Shown here: positions 18,901 to 27,280 of the stretch, one piece after another
Position numbering within the stretch: position 1 is the first letter of the stretch
Layout: each line of letters begins with the position of its first letter
From: Citricoccus sp. K5
GTDB taxonomy: Bacteria; Actinomycetota; Actinomycetes; Actinomycetales; Micrococcaceae
Direction of reading: 5' to 3'
DNA length: 64,000 bases
NCBI RefSeq assembly: GCF_902506195.1
Contig: NZ_LR732817.1
Span: 1,254,909-1,318,908 of the forward strand
Translations under genes and position numbers: made by a program
The notes under the pieces: generated by a model
Seen by the model: the letters and a program-made list of their open reading frames with translations, nothing else
The model's database searches: none
What the model was told of the DNA's origin: nothing

Positions 18901-19723
18901 GGCCGAAGGGCTGTCGGGGCGGAGGAAGCGGTCTGGCGGACGCCAGGTCGACGGTCAGCTCTCCCTGGAACTGCCCGATACCGAGGCAGCGGCGATCGTG
19001 CCGATGTTCCCGGAGCCCAGCCGGGACCAACGGGTGCGGACCGAGCTGGATCTGACTGCCATGGACACGACCGCCCACTTGATGGAATCGCACCGGCCGT
19101 ACCTGGAGGCGCTCGGGGTGACGGCGGCGGAGGACCTGCTCGGGCTGCGGTCACAGTCGCGGGTGCTGGTGGCCGGGGTGCGGGTGGCGACGCAGACCCC
19201 GCCCATGCGCAGCGGCAAACGCGTGGTGTTCATCTCCGTGGACGACGGAACGGGGTGCGTGGACGCCTCATTCTTCACGGAGGCCCAGCATGAGACCGGC
19301 GAGATGCTGTTCTCGGCCAGGCTGATGCTGATCGAGGGCACTACGCGCCGGACCGGCCCCAAGGCCATCAGCCTGCAGGCCATTCGTGCCTGGGACCTGC
19401 ACCGGCCCGATTCGCTGCCCGATCCGGACTATCTGGATGGCACGCGGGACGAATGGCGGGCCTGGTTGCGCCGGGACCGGACCCGGGCTGGTGCGCCACC
19501 TGCTCCGGTGCCGTGGGGTCCGGCCGCCTCGTCAGCCGCCCAACAGCAGGAGACCGGTGGCTCGCGCCAAGTGGTGGGGGCCACCGCGCGGCTTCACGAC
19601 ATCCCGCACCATGACACCGGGTCCTGGCCGGTCAAGGTGCGCGGCCCGGTGGGAGTTCCGGAGGGTGCCTCGGCGACGGGCGGAAACCGGTCTGACCCAG
19701 AACGTGCGACGATCAGACCATGA
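15962..19723 (+). CDS. dnaE2: Error-prone DNA polymerase III alpha subunit DnaE2 (ImuC)
   Basis: Translesion polymerase acting in damage-induced mutagenesis. The 1253-residue product has an N-terminal PHP domain (HLHVASAFSSHYG, residues 10-22), the palm motif LPDIDIDVES with catalytic aspartates near residue 445, a helix-hairpin-helix region (ALNALSGLSETEIKRI) and an OB domain (RVLVAGVRVATQTPP). The lack of an extended C-terminus and the genomic context favour DnaE2 over replicative DnaE1. The ATG overlaps the DUF6504 stop. imuA and imuB, the usual partners, are not adjacent. The 3' end overlaps the SRPBCC gene by 4 bases. Confidence 0.92.
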   Translation: MGAAPGFPHLHVASAFSSHYGVSWPAELAAAAAADGAEVLACTDRDGLYGTAKHVSACLEQGLDPVIGVDLAVAWGEQRSNPAGRVVVLARGGTQGTGYRALVRLISAAHAHTTGGSAGGTPYVTMAELAEWSAGRHHGAPPELFVLLGPGSDVGRLMAARKYTAGRALLRQWKAALPAGSLRVEVVCHLSAPGEKLSAAHAVKMLRAARETRVPAVLTNAVRYATPDGAATADVLDAARALSSLEALTDLQPNGQGWLKPAGPMRQIALEICEAAGSGTEGRAGGSAEGVTALLDDTHALADACRMDPGPDLGWRRPTVPEASVIGITGDPVRALRDRTLARVTDRFPGLYTGTRFASSTAGQDLEKRLEQELGIINRLGFASYFLTVAEVVAMIEKMGVRVSARGSGASSLVNYLLRISNVDPMRHELIFERFLSNDRSTLPDIDIDVESARRHDVYHAMFERFGAERTTLMSMQNGYRARGAVRDAGMALGMEPGQVDTIAKQLWRFSASSFREAMDRMPELRGFAEQVESGRAAGQEQLDLLVDLTERLDRLPRHIAMHPCGVILGDATLLDRTPLQPSGIDLPMSQFDKHDMDPMGMLKLDVLGVRMQSTIAYTLAEIERTTGRTVDLEQVPFDDEPTFELIRTTHTLGIFQIESPGQRELIGKMAPVEFNDLTIDISLFRPGPMQSDMVRPFLEQRHGFSQARYPHPDLEPVLAETHGVTVFHEQVLRTFHVMTGCGLAQADEFRRQIGGPQEHVVEEFFRSTALAKGYPPKVVDEVWGTLHAFGSFGFCKAHGAAFAVPTYHSAWLKTHHPEAFLAGIFEHDPGMYPRRLMIAEARRMGIPVLPVDINASTDRFRLEWVPGHPEIPDAGAAPFLENAPAAGSRPDGVGPGKAAGRWGIRLALNALSGLSETEIKRIVAGQPYASLADVRDRARPTRRNLERLAQLGALDCLLPLGGASRTDLVHHLELQHGGQAEGLSGRRKRSGGRQVDGQLSLELPDTEAAAIVPMFPEPSRDQRVRTELDLTAMDTTAHLMESHRPYLEALGVTAAEDLLGLRSQSRVLVAGVRVATQTPPMRSGKRVVFISVDDGTGCVDASFFTEAQHETGEMLFSARLMLIEGTTRRTGPKAISLQAIRAWDLHRPDSLPDPDYLDGTRDEWRAWLRRDRTRAGAPPAPVPWGPAASSAAQQQETGGSRQVVGATARLHDIPHHDTGSWPVKVRGPVGVPEGASATGGNRSDPERATIRP

Positions 19724-20241
19724 CGAGCACATTCACGGTGGTGACCCCGTCGTCGCACGCAGCCGAGCGGCTCTTCGACCTCTCCCTGAGCATCGATGAG
19801 CATCTCGGATCGATGGCCGACTCCGGTGAACAGGCCATCGGCGGCGTGACCTCGGGGCAGATCGGTCACGGCGAGACCGTCACCTGGCGGGCCCGGCATT
19901 TCGGGATCTGGTTCACCATGACCTCCCAGATCACCGAACATGACCGTCCCCGTCGGTTCGTCGACGAGCAGATCACCGGCCCCTTCCGCTCCTTCCGCCA
20001 CGTCCACGACTTCTCGAGTGAGGCCCACGGATCTGCCGGAGCCGGACTCGCAACGGCCGGGGGAACCGCTCAGAGGGCGAGCACCATGACGGATACGATC
20101 ACCGTGACGTCGCCCCTCTTCGGACGCCTGGCCGAAAGACTGATCCTGGTGCCCTACCTCCGCAGGCTGATCCGGCAGCGCAACCGGCATCTGCTCGGGG
20201 TTCTCGACGCCGAGGCCTCGGCTCAACGCCAGAAGAAGTGA
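19720..20241 (+). CDS. SRPBCC family protein
   Basis: A 173-residue START/SRPBCC-fold protein (polyketide cyclase-like), a fold that binds hydrophobic ligands. Typical pieces are TVVTPSSHAAERLFDLSLSIDEHL at the N-terminus and VTWRARHFGIWFTMTSQITEHDRPRRFVDEQITGPFRSFRHVHDF in the middle. The ATG overlaps the dnaE2 stop (ATGA), so it belongs to the damage operon by position; whether it has a role in repair is unknown. Its 3' end overlaps the convergent dihydrofolate-reductase-like gene by 19 bases. Confidence 0.8.
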   Translation: MTSTFTVVTPSSHAAERLFDLSLSIDEHLGSMADSGEQAIGGVTSGQIGHGETVTWRARHFGIWFTMTSQITEHDRPRRFVDEQITGPFRSFRHVHDFSSEAHGSAGAGLATAGGTAQRASTMTDTITVTSPLFGRLAERLILVPYLRRLIRQRNRHLLGVLDAEASAQRQKK

Positions 20242-20912
20242 TGCTCCATCCCGCTCGGGCTCAGGACACTCTCATGATGGAAGCGGTCCTCGAAGTCCGT
20301 CGGACTGGACCACAGCCGCAGTCCTGAACCGATGTCATGGGGTGCGACGGCGATGTGCAGATCATCCACGAGGCCAGCTTCGAGGAACTCCAGCACCGTC
20401 GTGACACCACCACCGAGGCGGACGTCCTTGCCCTGGGCAGCGTCCATGGCGATCCTCAGCGCCTCGGAGGGACTGGCATCGAGGAAATGGAACGTCGTGT
20501 CGCTGAGCGAGAAGGACGGGCGCAGGTGGTGCGTCAGCACGAACACCGGCGAGCGGAACGGCGGGTCATCACCCCACCAGCCCTTCCAGTCCTCGCTCGT
20601 CCAGGGGCTCCGGAACGGACTGAACTTGTGGCTGCCCATGATCTCGGCCCCGATGTTGTGGGTGAAGTCGCGGACGATGTGGTCGTCCACGCCCCGCGAG
20701 CCGCCGGGATCCGTTCGATTGGGCCAACTGTCCGTGGCCCCGGCCCATTCGGTCAGGGGGCCCGGGTCCACGTGGCCGAAGGGGCGTTCCAGGCTCTGGT
20801 CTTCCCCTGCGGCGATGCCGTCCCGCGAGACGAAGAAATTCTGGACCCTGAGTCGTTGAGGCCTGCGCCGGTGAAGCGGCTCGCCGGTGGAGGAATCTGT
20901 CGTGGAAGGCAT
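20223..20912 (-). CDS. Dihydrofolate reductase / RibD C-terminal-like family protein
   Basis: A 229-residue NADPH-reductase-fold protein of the DHFR/RibD-C family. Marks are RVQNFFVSRDGIAAG at the start of the domain, IGAEIMGSHKFSP, PVFVLTHHLRPSF, LGGGVTTVLEFLEAGLVDDLHIAVAP. The ATG at 20912 is my choice; an in-frame GTG at 20984 would add 24 non-conserved residues. It converges on and overlaps the SRPBCC gene by 19 bases. Substrate unknown; it is not the RibD of the riboflavin operon further right. Confidence 0.82.
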   Translation of the reverse strand: MPSTTDSSTGEPLHRRRPQRLRVQNFFVSRDGIAAGEDQSLERPFGHVDPGPLTEWAGATDSWPNRTDPGGSRGVDDHIVRDFTHNIGAEIMGSHKFSPFRSPWTSEDWKGWWGDDPPFRSPVFVLTHHLRPSFSLSDTTFHFLDASPSEALRIAMDAAQGKDVRLGGGVTTVLEFLEAGLVDDLHIAVAPHDIGSGLRLWSSPTDFEDRFHHESVLSPSGMEHHFFWR

Positions 20913-21095
20913 AGGTACATCCCGGTTCTGGGCTGCGTTGTCAGCAGTCGGACGCTGGTGGTTGCCCCGAGTGTAGAAACGCACGACGTCGGATGGCCAG
21001 ATCCGCGGTGCGTACCGCCTCCTGCACAGGCAACAGAAGGCAGGGAGGCGTCCACATTCCGCGGTGAGGGAGCTTATCGTGTCCCAGCATCATGA

Positions 21096-21111
21096 TCGAA
21101 TATATGTACTA
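21096..21111 (+). promoter_or_regulatory. LexA-binding (SOS) box ahead of the DUF222-HNH gene
   Basis: TCGAATATATGTACTA matches the SOS consensus TCGAAC-N4-GTTCGA at 9 of 12 fixed positions and shares its right half (ATGTACTA) with the box at 15403. It lies 46 bases before the GTG of the HNH gene. Members of the related 13E12 (DUF222) family in M. tuberculosis are known LexA targets. Confidence 0.62.
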
Positions 21112-21157
21112 GGCGGACGACTTGGTGGGGTTGCAACTACACGGGAGAGGAGCACCG

Positions 21158-22930
21158 GTGATCGAGAAGGGCGAGTTGGCAGGGCTGGACCTGCCCGAGT
21201 TGCTGGTGGCCTCCCGCCTCTTACTGGAGGAGCTGGCGGCACGGGTATCGGATCCCCGGCTGCCGGATGCCGTCGACCGCTTCCCGGATGGGCCGGATCA
21301 TGATCGTTCCGAGGAGTGGGGGCTGTATGCCCATGCGGACAGGGCGCTCGACGAGAGGGGCGGCGCGGACCCGGATGAGTTGCTAGGCGACAAGTCTCTG
21401 AACGGCGCGACTCTGAACGATGAGACCCTGGGCGCCACCGCGGAAGCCGTGCCGGTGGGTTGTCTGCCAGTCGTGCTGTCCCGGGTCGAGGAGCTCGGCC
21501 GATGGGTGGATGCGGCTCGAACGGGACTGGCAGGCCAGGTGGACCACGTCTTCGAAGAGCATGGGACTCGTCGCGGTGTGTTGGGGATACCGGAGGGCAA
21601 GTGTGCCTACCGCAACGGGGCGGACTACCTCCAACAGGTTCTGCGCATCCCCCGTCATGAGGCGAAGAAGCGTGTCCGCCGCGCTGCCCGTGTCATGCCG
21701 CAGTTGTCCCAGGACCGAACCCAGGTGCTTCCACCCGAGATGGGCGCACTGGCCGGCACCGTGACCTCGGCCCAGGCCGATCTCGCCGCGGTGGACACAG
21801 TGGCGGACGCCCTCGCGTCTGCTCGTGCCGACGCGGGCCGAGCTGGAGCACCGAAGGAACACATCGACCTCTTGATCACTGAGGGGGAGCGGGTGTTGGC
21901 GGCCCAGGCGCAGGAGATGGACCCGGACGCCGTACGGAAGGTGTGCGCGTACTGGCGCCAACGCTTTGACGCTGTGGTGAATCCCGACGGTCTCGAGCCC
22001 ACCGATGCCCAGATGAACGCGGCCCAAGGGCTCTTCTATCACGGCAAGGGCACCGCGAACCTGCACCACTGGTCCCTGTTGGCGACTGACGGCCAGCATG
22101 AGACGTTGAAGACCCTCGTCTCCGCCTCCTCCAACCCGCGCAGGATTGCTGACGAGCAGCCGGGTGCCGACGTGTGGGCGGAGCACCTGGATGTTGCGGA
22201 CTCGCTGGATTCCCGGAGCCGGGCCCAACAGGAACTGGACGGACTCATCAGTGCCCTGACCGGTGCACTGGCCTTGACGAACCAAACGACTCCCACCGCC
22301 GAAGAGGGCGGATCTGACCTGCCGGATGCCGGGGGTGGCGGAGCCAGGCCACAGGTTCTGGTGACGATCGACTACGAGTCCCTGGCAGGCCACTACACGA
22401 GCGTCATAGGCAACGCCGGCACCGGCCACGTGGTATCCCAGGCAGCGTATGCGGGAGCGATCGATCCACAGACCATCCGGCAGAAGGCCTGCGATGCCGA
22501 CCTGATCCCTATAGTGCTCGGCGGTTCAGGAGAGGTGCTCGACGTGGGGCGATCCCAGAGGCTGTTCACCCGAAAGCTCAGACGGGCCATCGTTGCCCGG
22601 GACGGCGGATGTGCGGCACCCGCCTGTTCCATACCTGCTCCCTGGTGCGAAGCCCACCACATCCGCTTCTGGGAGCATGGCGGGCCCACCAGTGTCGAGA
22701 ACGGGGTCCTGCTCTGCTCACATCACCACCACGCAGTCCACGCTGGCGCGTGGGAGATCGAGGTCAAAGACGGTGTGCCCTGGTTCATCCCTGCTCGCTA
22801 TCACGACCCGGAACAACGGCCCCGCCGCAATCACTATTGGCGCCCCCGAGATCCAGGTACCTCTGGCAGTCCGGGGCCCGAGACCCCAGGGGAATCAGGC
22901 GGCCGCGACAATCTCGATGACGTGGCGTGA
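21158..22930 (+). CDS. DUF222 domain HNH endonuclease (13E12 family)
   Basis: A 590-residue protein with a DUF222 N-terminal region and a C-terminal HNH nuclease domain: LRRAIVARDGGCAAPAC, WCEAHHIRFWEHGG, ENGVLLCSHHHHAVH at about residues 480-545. The zinc-binding cysteines and the HH catalytic pair are present. The GTG at 21158 has GAGAGGAG six bases upstream. The family is abundant in actinobacteria and often multicopy; the biological role is unsettled. The SOS-like box upstream suggests damage induction. A 10-bp tandem repeat begins at its stop codon. Confidence 0.9.
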   Translation: MIEKGELAGLDLPELLVASRLLLEELAARVSDPRLPDAVDRFPDGPDHDRSEEWGLYAHADRALDERGGADPDELLGDKSLNGATLNDETLGATAEAVPVGCLPVVLSRVEELGRWVDAARTGLAGQVDHVFEEHGTRRGVLGIPEGKCAYRNGADYLQQVLRIPRHEAKKRVRRAARVMPQLSQDRTQVLPPEMGALAGTVTSAQADLAAVDTVADALASARADAGRAGAPKEHIDLLITEGERVLAAQAQEMDPDAVRKVCAYWRQRFDAVVNPDGLEPTDAQMNAAQGLFYHGKGTANLHHWSLLATDGQHETLKTLVSASSNPRRIADEQPGADVWAEHLDVADSLDSRSRAQQELDGLISALTGALALTNQTTPTAEEGGSDLPDAGGGGARPQVLVTIDYESLAGHYTSVIGNAGTGHVVSQAAYAGAIDPQTIRQKACDADLIPIVLGGSGEVLDVGRSQRLFTRKLRRAIVARDGGCAAPACSIPAPWCEAHHIRFWEHGGPTSVENGVLLCSHHHHAVHAGAWEIEVKDGVPWFIPARYHDPEQRPRRNHYWRPRDPGTSGSPGPETPGESGGRDNLDDVA

Positions 22931-22950
22931 CGTGGCGTGACGTGGCGTGA
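22921..22950 (+). repeat. Three copies of a 10-bp repeat at a stop codon
   Basis: CGTGGCGTGA is repeated three times without interruption. The first copy contains the TGA stop of the HNH gene at 22928-22930. Confidence 0.92.
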
Positions 22951-23112
22951 ACCGACTGACCAGCTGAATCAACTGGACCAAGTGAAGCAGCTGAATCAAC
23001 AACCGCCACGCTTCTGACCTTCGAGACTGTCTGAGGCTGTCTGGTCCGCAGCACGCCTCCAGAGGCACCACGGCATGCACGCCATCAGACGGTGAACCGA
23101 CCACGACTGCCC

Positions 23113-23118
23113 TAGAAT
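23113..23118 (+). promoter_or_regulatory. Candidate -10 element of the thrS operon
   Basis: TAGAAT matches the actinobacterial TANNNT consensus 69 bases before the thrS start. No good -35 is visible. The 256-base spacer 22931-23186 otherwise shows only short repeats, and I see no T-box structure. Confidence 0.4.
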
Positions 23119-23186
23119 GGCCGGTGGCTGGCGATGGCCACCGTATGCCATCAGCCCTGAAGCCCTACCCAAGGAGGAACCGGACC

Positions 23187-25211
23187 GTGTCCGAGGCGTT
23201 GCAACACGAACAGATCACCATCACCGTCAACGCGGAATCGCGGGAGGTGACCTCGGGTACCACCGGCACAGAACTCTTCTCCGATCAGAAGACCATCGTC
23301 GTGATGCGTGTGGACGGCCAACTGCAGGACCTGAGCCGCCAGATTCCGGCCGGCGCCGACGTCGTGGGCGTGGACATCTCGGACGAGGACGGACTCAACG
23401 TCCTGCGCCACTCAACCGCCCATGTCATGGCCCAGGCGGTCCAGCAGTTGCGCCCGGGCGCCAAGCTGGGCATCGGCCCCTACATCACGGACGGCTTCTA
23501 CTTCGACTTCGACGTCGAGGAACCTTTCACTCCGGAGGACCTCAAGACCCTCGAGAAGATGATGCAGAAGATCATCAACTCGAACCAGACCTTCGCCCGC
23601 CGCGTCGTCACCGAGGACGCGGCCCGCCAGGCGATGGCCGATGAGCCGTACAAGCTGGAACTGCTGAACAAGCAGGAGGATGCGGACGCCGTGGGCGAGG
23701 GGGCGAACATCGAGGTCGGCGCCGGCGAGATCACCATCTACGACAACGTGGACCGCAAGACCGGTGACAGCGTCTGGTGCGATCTCTGCCGCGGCCCCCA
23801 CCTGCCGAACACCAAGCTCATCTCCAACGCCTTCGCGCTGACCCGTTCGGCGGCCGCCTACTGGTTGGGCAACGAGAAGAACAAGCAGCTGCAGCGCATC
23901 TACGGCACCGCCTGGCCCACCAAGGACGATCTCAAGGCATACCAGGAGCGACTGGCCGAGGCAGAGCGCCGCGACCACCGCAAGCTCGGCGCCGAGATGG
24001 ACCTGTTCTCCTTCCCGGACGAGCTGGGCTCCGGCCTGCCCGTGTTCCACCCCCGCGGCGGCATCATCCGCAAGGAGATGGAGGACTACTCGCGTCAGCG
24101 CCACACCGAGGCCGGCTACGAGTTCGTCTACACCCCGCACATCACCAAGCAGCACCTCTACGAGATCTCCGGACACCTCGACTGGTATGCGGACGGCATG
24201 TTCCCGCCCATGCAGATCGACGAGCAGCGGGATCCAGTCACTGACGAGATCACGAAGCAGGGCCAGAACTACTACCTCAAGCCCATGAACTGCCCCATGC
24301 ACAACCTGATCTTCGCGTCGCGGGGCCGCTCCTACCGTGAGCTGCCCATGAGGTTGTTCGAGTTCGGGCAGGTGTACCGCTATGAGAAGTCCGGTGTGGT
24401 GCACGGCCTGACCCGAGTGCGCGGGATGACGCAGGACGACGCCCACATCTACTGCACCAAGGACCAGATGAAGGAGGAGTTGACCACCACGCTCACCTTC
24501 GTCCTGGACCTCCTCAAGGACTACGGCCTCAACGACTTCTATCTCGAACTGTCCACCAAGGACCCCGAGAAGTACGTCGGCGAGGACGCCGTCTGGGAGG
24601 AGGCCACCCGCACCCTCGAAGAGGTCGCCACCGCCTCCGGCCTGGACCTCGTCCCGGATCCGGGCGGCGCCGCCTTCTACGGCCCCAAGATCTCCGTCCA
24701 GGCGAAGGACGCCATCGGCCGCACCTGGCAGATGTCCACCATCCAGTTGGACTTCAACCTGCCGGAACGCTTCGACCTCGAGTACCAGGCCGCAGACGGC
24801 ACCCGCCAGCGCCCCGTGATGATCCACCGCGCCCTCTTCGGGTCCATCGAACGCTTCCTCGGCGTGCTGACCGAGCACTACGCCGGCTCCTTCCCGGCCT
24901 GGCTGGCCCCGGAGCAGGTCGTGGCGATCCCGGTCGCGGAGGCCTTCAACGACTACCTGGCCGAGGTGGTCGCCCAGCTCAAGGCCCAGGGCATCCGTGC
25001 CCGCCTTGACGACGGTTCCGACCGCTTCCCGAAGAAGATCCGCACCGCCTCCAAGGAGAAGGTGCCGTTCGTGCTCATCGCCGGTGGCGAGGACGCCGAA
25101 GCGGGAGCGGTCTCCTTCCGGTTCCGGGACGGCAGCCAGGACAACGGCGTGCCCGTCAGCGAAGCCGTCGAACGCATCGTGAACGCCGTGAGGAACCGGG
25201 AGACCCAGTGA
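23187..25211 (+). CDS. thrS: Threonyl-tRNA synthetase
   Basis: Charges tRNA-Thr. The 674-residue product has the TGS domain, the editing-domain motif [14 protein letters not shown] with [11 protein letters not shown], and class II core motifs including [23 protein letters not shown] and DDAHIYC, then the anticodon-binding domain ([13 protein letters not shown]). I chose the GTG at 23187, which follows AAGGAGG by 9 bases; the frame is open further upstream without a binding site. It begins the thrS-HIT-pgsA cluster, an order shared with mycobacteria, and overlaps the HIT gene (GTGA). Confidence 0.97.
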   Translation: MSEALQHEQITITVNAESREVTSGTTGTELFSDQKTIVVMRVDGQLQDLSRQIPAGADVVGVDISDEDGLNVLRHSTAHVMAQAVQQLRPGAKLGIGPYITDGFYFDFDVEEPFTPEDLKTLEKMMQKIINSNQTFARRVVTEDAARQAMADEPYKLELLNKQEDADAVGEGANIEVGAGEITIYDNVDRKTGDSVWCDLCRGPHLPNTKLISNAFALTRSAAAYWLGNEKNKQLQRIYGTAWPTKDDLKAYQERLAEAERRDHRKLGAEMDLFSFPDELGSGLPVFHPRGGIIRKEMEDYSRQRHTEAGYEFVYTPHITKQHLYEISGHLDWYADGMFPPMQIDEQRDPVTDEITKQGQNYYLKPMNCPMHNLIFASRGRSYRELPMRLFEFGQVYRYEKSGVVHGLTRVRGMTQDDAHIYCTKDQMKEELTTTLTFVLDLLKDYGLNDFYLELSTKDPEKYVGEDAVWEEATRTLEEVATASGLDLVPDPGGAAFYGPKISVQAKDAIGRTWQMSTIQLDFNLPERFDLEYQAADGTRQRPVMIHRALFGSIERFLGVLTEHYAGSFPAWLAPEQVVAIPVAEAFNDYLAEVVAQLKAQGIRARLDDGSDRFPKKIRTASKEKVPFVLIAGGEDAEAGAVSFRFRDGSQDNGVPVSEAVERIVNAVRNRETQ

Positions 25212-25828
25212 CGCCGGAGCCGAGCCCGAGGGGCAGCACCCCGGCCACCGACGACTTCGAACTCGCCGGAACGCCGGACGGCTTCCAACGACTGTGGAAC
25301 CCTCACCGGATGGCCTATGTCCGTGGGGGACAGGACCAGGTCAGCGGAGAATCCACGTGTCCCTTCTGCGCCGCTCCGGGTCGATCTGACGAGCAGTCAC
25401 TGATCGTTGCACGGGGCAGGACGGCCTTCGTGCTGTGCAACCTCTACCCCTACAACGCGGGGCACCTGTTGGTGTGTCCCTACCGCCATGTTCCCGACTA
25501 CACGGACCTCACCGTGGACGAGACCCTGGAGATCGCCCGGTTGTCCCAGATCGGCATGACGGCACTGCGCACCACGGCGAAGGCCACCGGCTTCAACCTC
25601 GGCATGAACCAGGGCAAGACCGGCGGCGCCGGCATCGCCGCCCACCTGCACCAGCACATCGTTCCGCGGTGGGGCGGAGACGGAAACTTCCTCCCGATCA
25701 TCGCCGAGACCAAGAACATCACGGTGACCCTGGATACGGTCCGCGCGGCCGTGGCCGGAGCCTGGGCAGAAGCGGAAACCGCCTTTGACAGCCACCAGGC
25801 GAGCACCGCCACGGAACAGCGCGGCTGA
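25208..25828 (+). CDS. HIT family hydrolase/phosphorylase (Rv2613c-type)
   Basis: A 206-residue histidine-triad protein with HLHQH at residues 146-150 and CPFC near residue 51. The ortholog in M. tuberculosis, in the same place between thrS and pgsA, was characterised as an Ap4A phosphorylase, so degradation of diadenosine tetraphosphate is the likely job. This also makes sense beside thrS, since aminoacyl-tRNA synthetases make Ap4A as a by-product. GTG start overlaps the thrS stop; its own stop overlaps pgsA (TGATG). Confidence 0.88.
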   Translation: MTPEPSPRGSTPATDDFELAGTPDGFQRLWNPHRMAYVRGGQDQVSGESTCPFCAAPGRSDEQSLIVARGRTAFVLCNLYPYNAGHLLVCPYRHVPDYTDLTVDETLEIARLSQIGMTALRTTAKATGFNLGMNQGKTGGAGIAAHLHQHIVPRWGGDGNFLPIIAETKNITVTLDTVRAAVAGAWAEAETAFDSHQASTATEQRG

Positions 25829-26457
25829 TGCTCAACCGCTACGCCCGGGCCCTGTTCACCCGGATCTTCACGCCGGCGGCCAGGTTCCTCCTGGCTCGCG
25901 GCGTCTCGGCGGATGCCGTCACCATCGTCGGGACACTCGGCGTGGTGCTGGGGGCACTGATCCTGTTCCCGTTGGGAGAACTGTTCTGGGGCACCATGGT
26001 CATCACCCTCTTCGTCTTCTCGGACGTGCTGGACGGGGTCATGGCCCGGATCGCCGGGACGACCGGCAGGTGGGGCAGCTTCCTCGACTCCACCCTGGAC
26101 CGGGTCCAGGACGCCGCCGTCTTCCTGGGACTGATGCTCTGGTTCTTCGGTGCCGGAGACTTCTGGATCGCCGGCGTGGCGGCCGCCGCCAGCATGGCAC
26201 TCGGCATGCTGGTGTCCTATGCCCGCGCCAAGGCCGAATCATTGGGCTTCGACGCCAATACCGGCATCGCCGAACGGGCGGAGCGGCTCGTGGTGACACT
26301 GGTGTTCGCCGGCCTGACCGGTCTCGGCCTGAACCCATGGGCCCTGGCAGTGGTCCTCCTGTTGCTGGCGGCGGCGTCGGCCATCACGGTGGGCCAGCGC
26401 ATGGTCACGGTGTACCGGCAGTCCCGCAAGGTCCGCGAGAACGACGCCGGTCAATAA
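25828..26457 (+). CDS. pgsA: Phosphatidylinositol-phosphate synthase (CDP-alcohol phosphatidyltransferase)
   Basis: Membrane enzyme joining CDP-diacylglycerol and inositol-1-phosphate, first step to phosphatidylinositol lipids. The 209-residue protein has six apparent membrane segments and a complete CDP-alcohol motif: D66, D69-G70, A73-R74, G83, D87 and D91. The position after thrS and HIT matches mycobacterial Rv2612c. The acyltransferase and PimA genes that usually follow are not here; a GPP34 gene follows after 44 bases instead. PgsA-type phosphatidylglycerolphosphate synthase is a less likely alternative. Confidence 0.85.
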   Translation: MLNRYARALFTRIFTPAARFLLARGVSADAVTIVGTLGVVLGALILFPLGELFWGTMVITLFVFSDVLDGVMARIAGTTGRWGSFLDSTLDRVQDAAVFLGLMLWFFGAGDFWIAGVAAAASMALGMLVSYARAKAESLGFDANTGIAERAERLVVTLVFAGLTGLGLNPWALAVVLLLLAAASAITVGQRMVTVYRQSRKVRENDAGQ

Positions 26458-26501
26458 CCCCGGTCCTGCGCAATCGAGGCCTTCTGCGCCACAATGGATG
26501 G

Positions 26502-27257
26502 ATGAGCGAGCCCTTCACGGACAGCACTGAGGCTGTCACCGACCGACCGCTGAATCTCCCCGAGTACTTCCTGCTGCTCTGCCTGGACGACGAGAAGGGC
26601 AAGCTCCTGCTGGACGGACCGACCGTCGGGATGGGGATCGCCGGGGCCGCACTGGTGGAATTGGCGCGCCGGGGCCGGCTTGAGGTCACGCGAAGCACGG
26701 TGCGCACGATCGAGCATCCGCAGCAGGTCTTCGCCGTTGATCCGAATCCGCCGGCGTGGGCGCACAGCACAGGGCTTGAGTGGCCGCTGGAGCAGGTCTG
26801 GGACATCATCCGCGCCTTCACCCGCCATCGCGATGCCGAGCAGTGGATCAACCGCTTCTCACGCCAGACGCTGCGGGACGCCGTGGCGGCCTCACTGGTG
26901 AAGCGGGGCATCGTGGAGGAGGACGAGAGTACGGTGCTGTGGATCTTCCACCGGACGCGCTACCGGGAGCGGGACGAGCACTTCGAGCACGAGCTGCGGG
27001 ACAGGATCCGTGGTGTGCTCATGGACGGTCAACCGGCCGACGACGTCACGTGGCCGCTCATCTCGCTGATGCGCACCACCCGCCTGCTCCACCGGCTGTT
27101 CCCGGACGTGGACAAGGCGCACATCCGCGCGGCCGCCGTCACCCCGGTGGGCAGCCCCGCCACGGAGCTGTCCATGTCCGAGGCGCTCCTGGCGACGGAG
27201 AACGCCGTGGCTGAGGCCCTGACGGCGACGACGGGCGGGGCCTCAGCGCTCGACTGA
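26502..27257 (+). CDS. GPP34 (GOLPH3-like) family protein
   Basis: A 251-residue cytosolic protein of the GPP34 fold. LNLPEYFLLLCLDDEKGKLL, GMGIAGAALVELARRGRLEV and FSRQTLRDAVAASLVKRGIV are typical of bacterial members. Eukaryotic GOLPH3 of this family binds phosphatidylinositol-4-phosphate; bacterial members are uncharacterised. The ATG at 26502 lacks a clear ribosome-binding site and CACAAT lies 6 bases from the nearby ATG cluster, so a leaderless transcript is possible. The location just behind pgsA suggests a link to inositol lipids, which is inference. Confidence 0.85.
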   Translation: MSEPFTDSTEAVTDRPLNLPEYFLLLCLDDEKGKLLLDGPTVGMGIAGAALVELARRGRLEVTRSTVRTIEHPQQVFAVDPNPPAWAHSTGLEWPLEQVWDIIRAFTRHRDAEQWINRFSRQTLRDAVAASLVKRGIVEEDESTVLWIFHRTRYRERDEHFEHELRDRIRGVLMDGQPADDVTWPLISLMRTTRLLHRLFPDVDKAHIRAAAVTPVGSPATELSMSEALLATENAVAEALTATTGGASALD

Positions 27258-27280
27258 ACCCTGGATCTCGACGGAAGGCT

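Noticed and set aside
21158-22930. DUF222-HNH gene as part of a mobile element or intein/group II system
   Set aside because: No flanking inverted repeats, target-site duplication, transposase or reverse transcriptase are visible. The family is a common chromosomal one in actinobacteria.
22931-23186. Possible T-box leader before thrS
   Set aside because: No T-box consensus (AGGGTGGNACCGCG-like) or specifier hairpin is seen; the region has only short repeats and a candidate -10.
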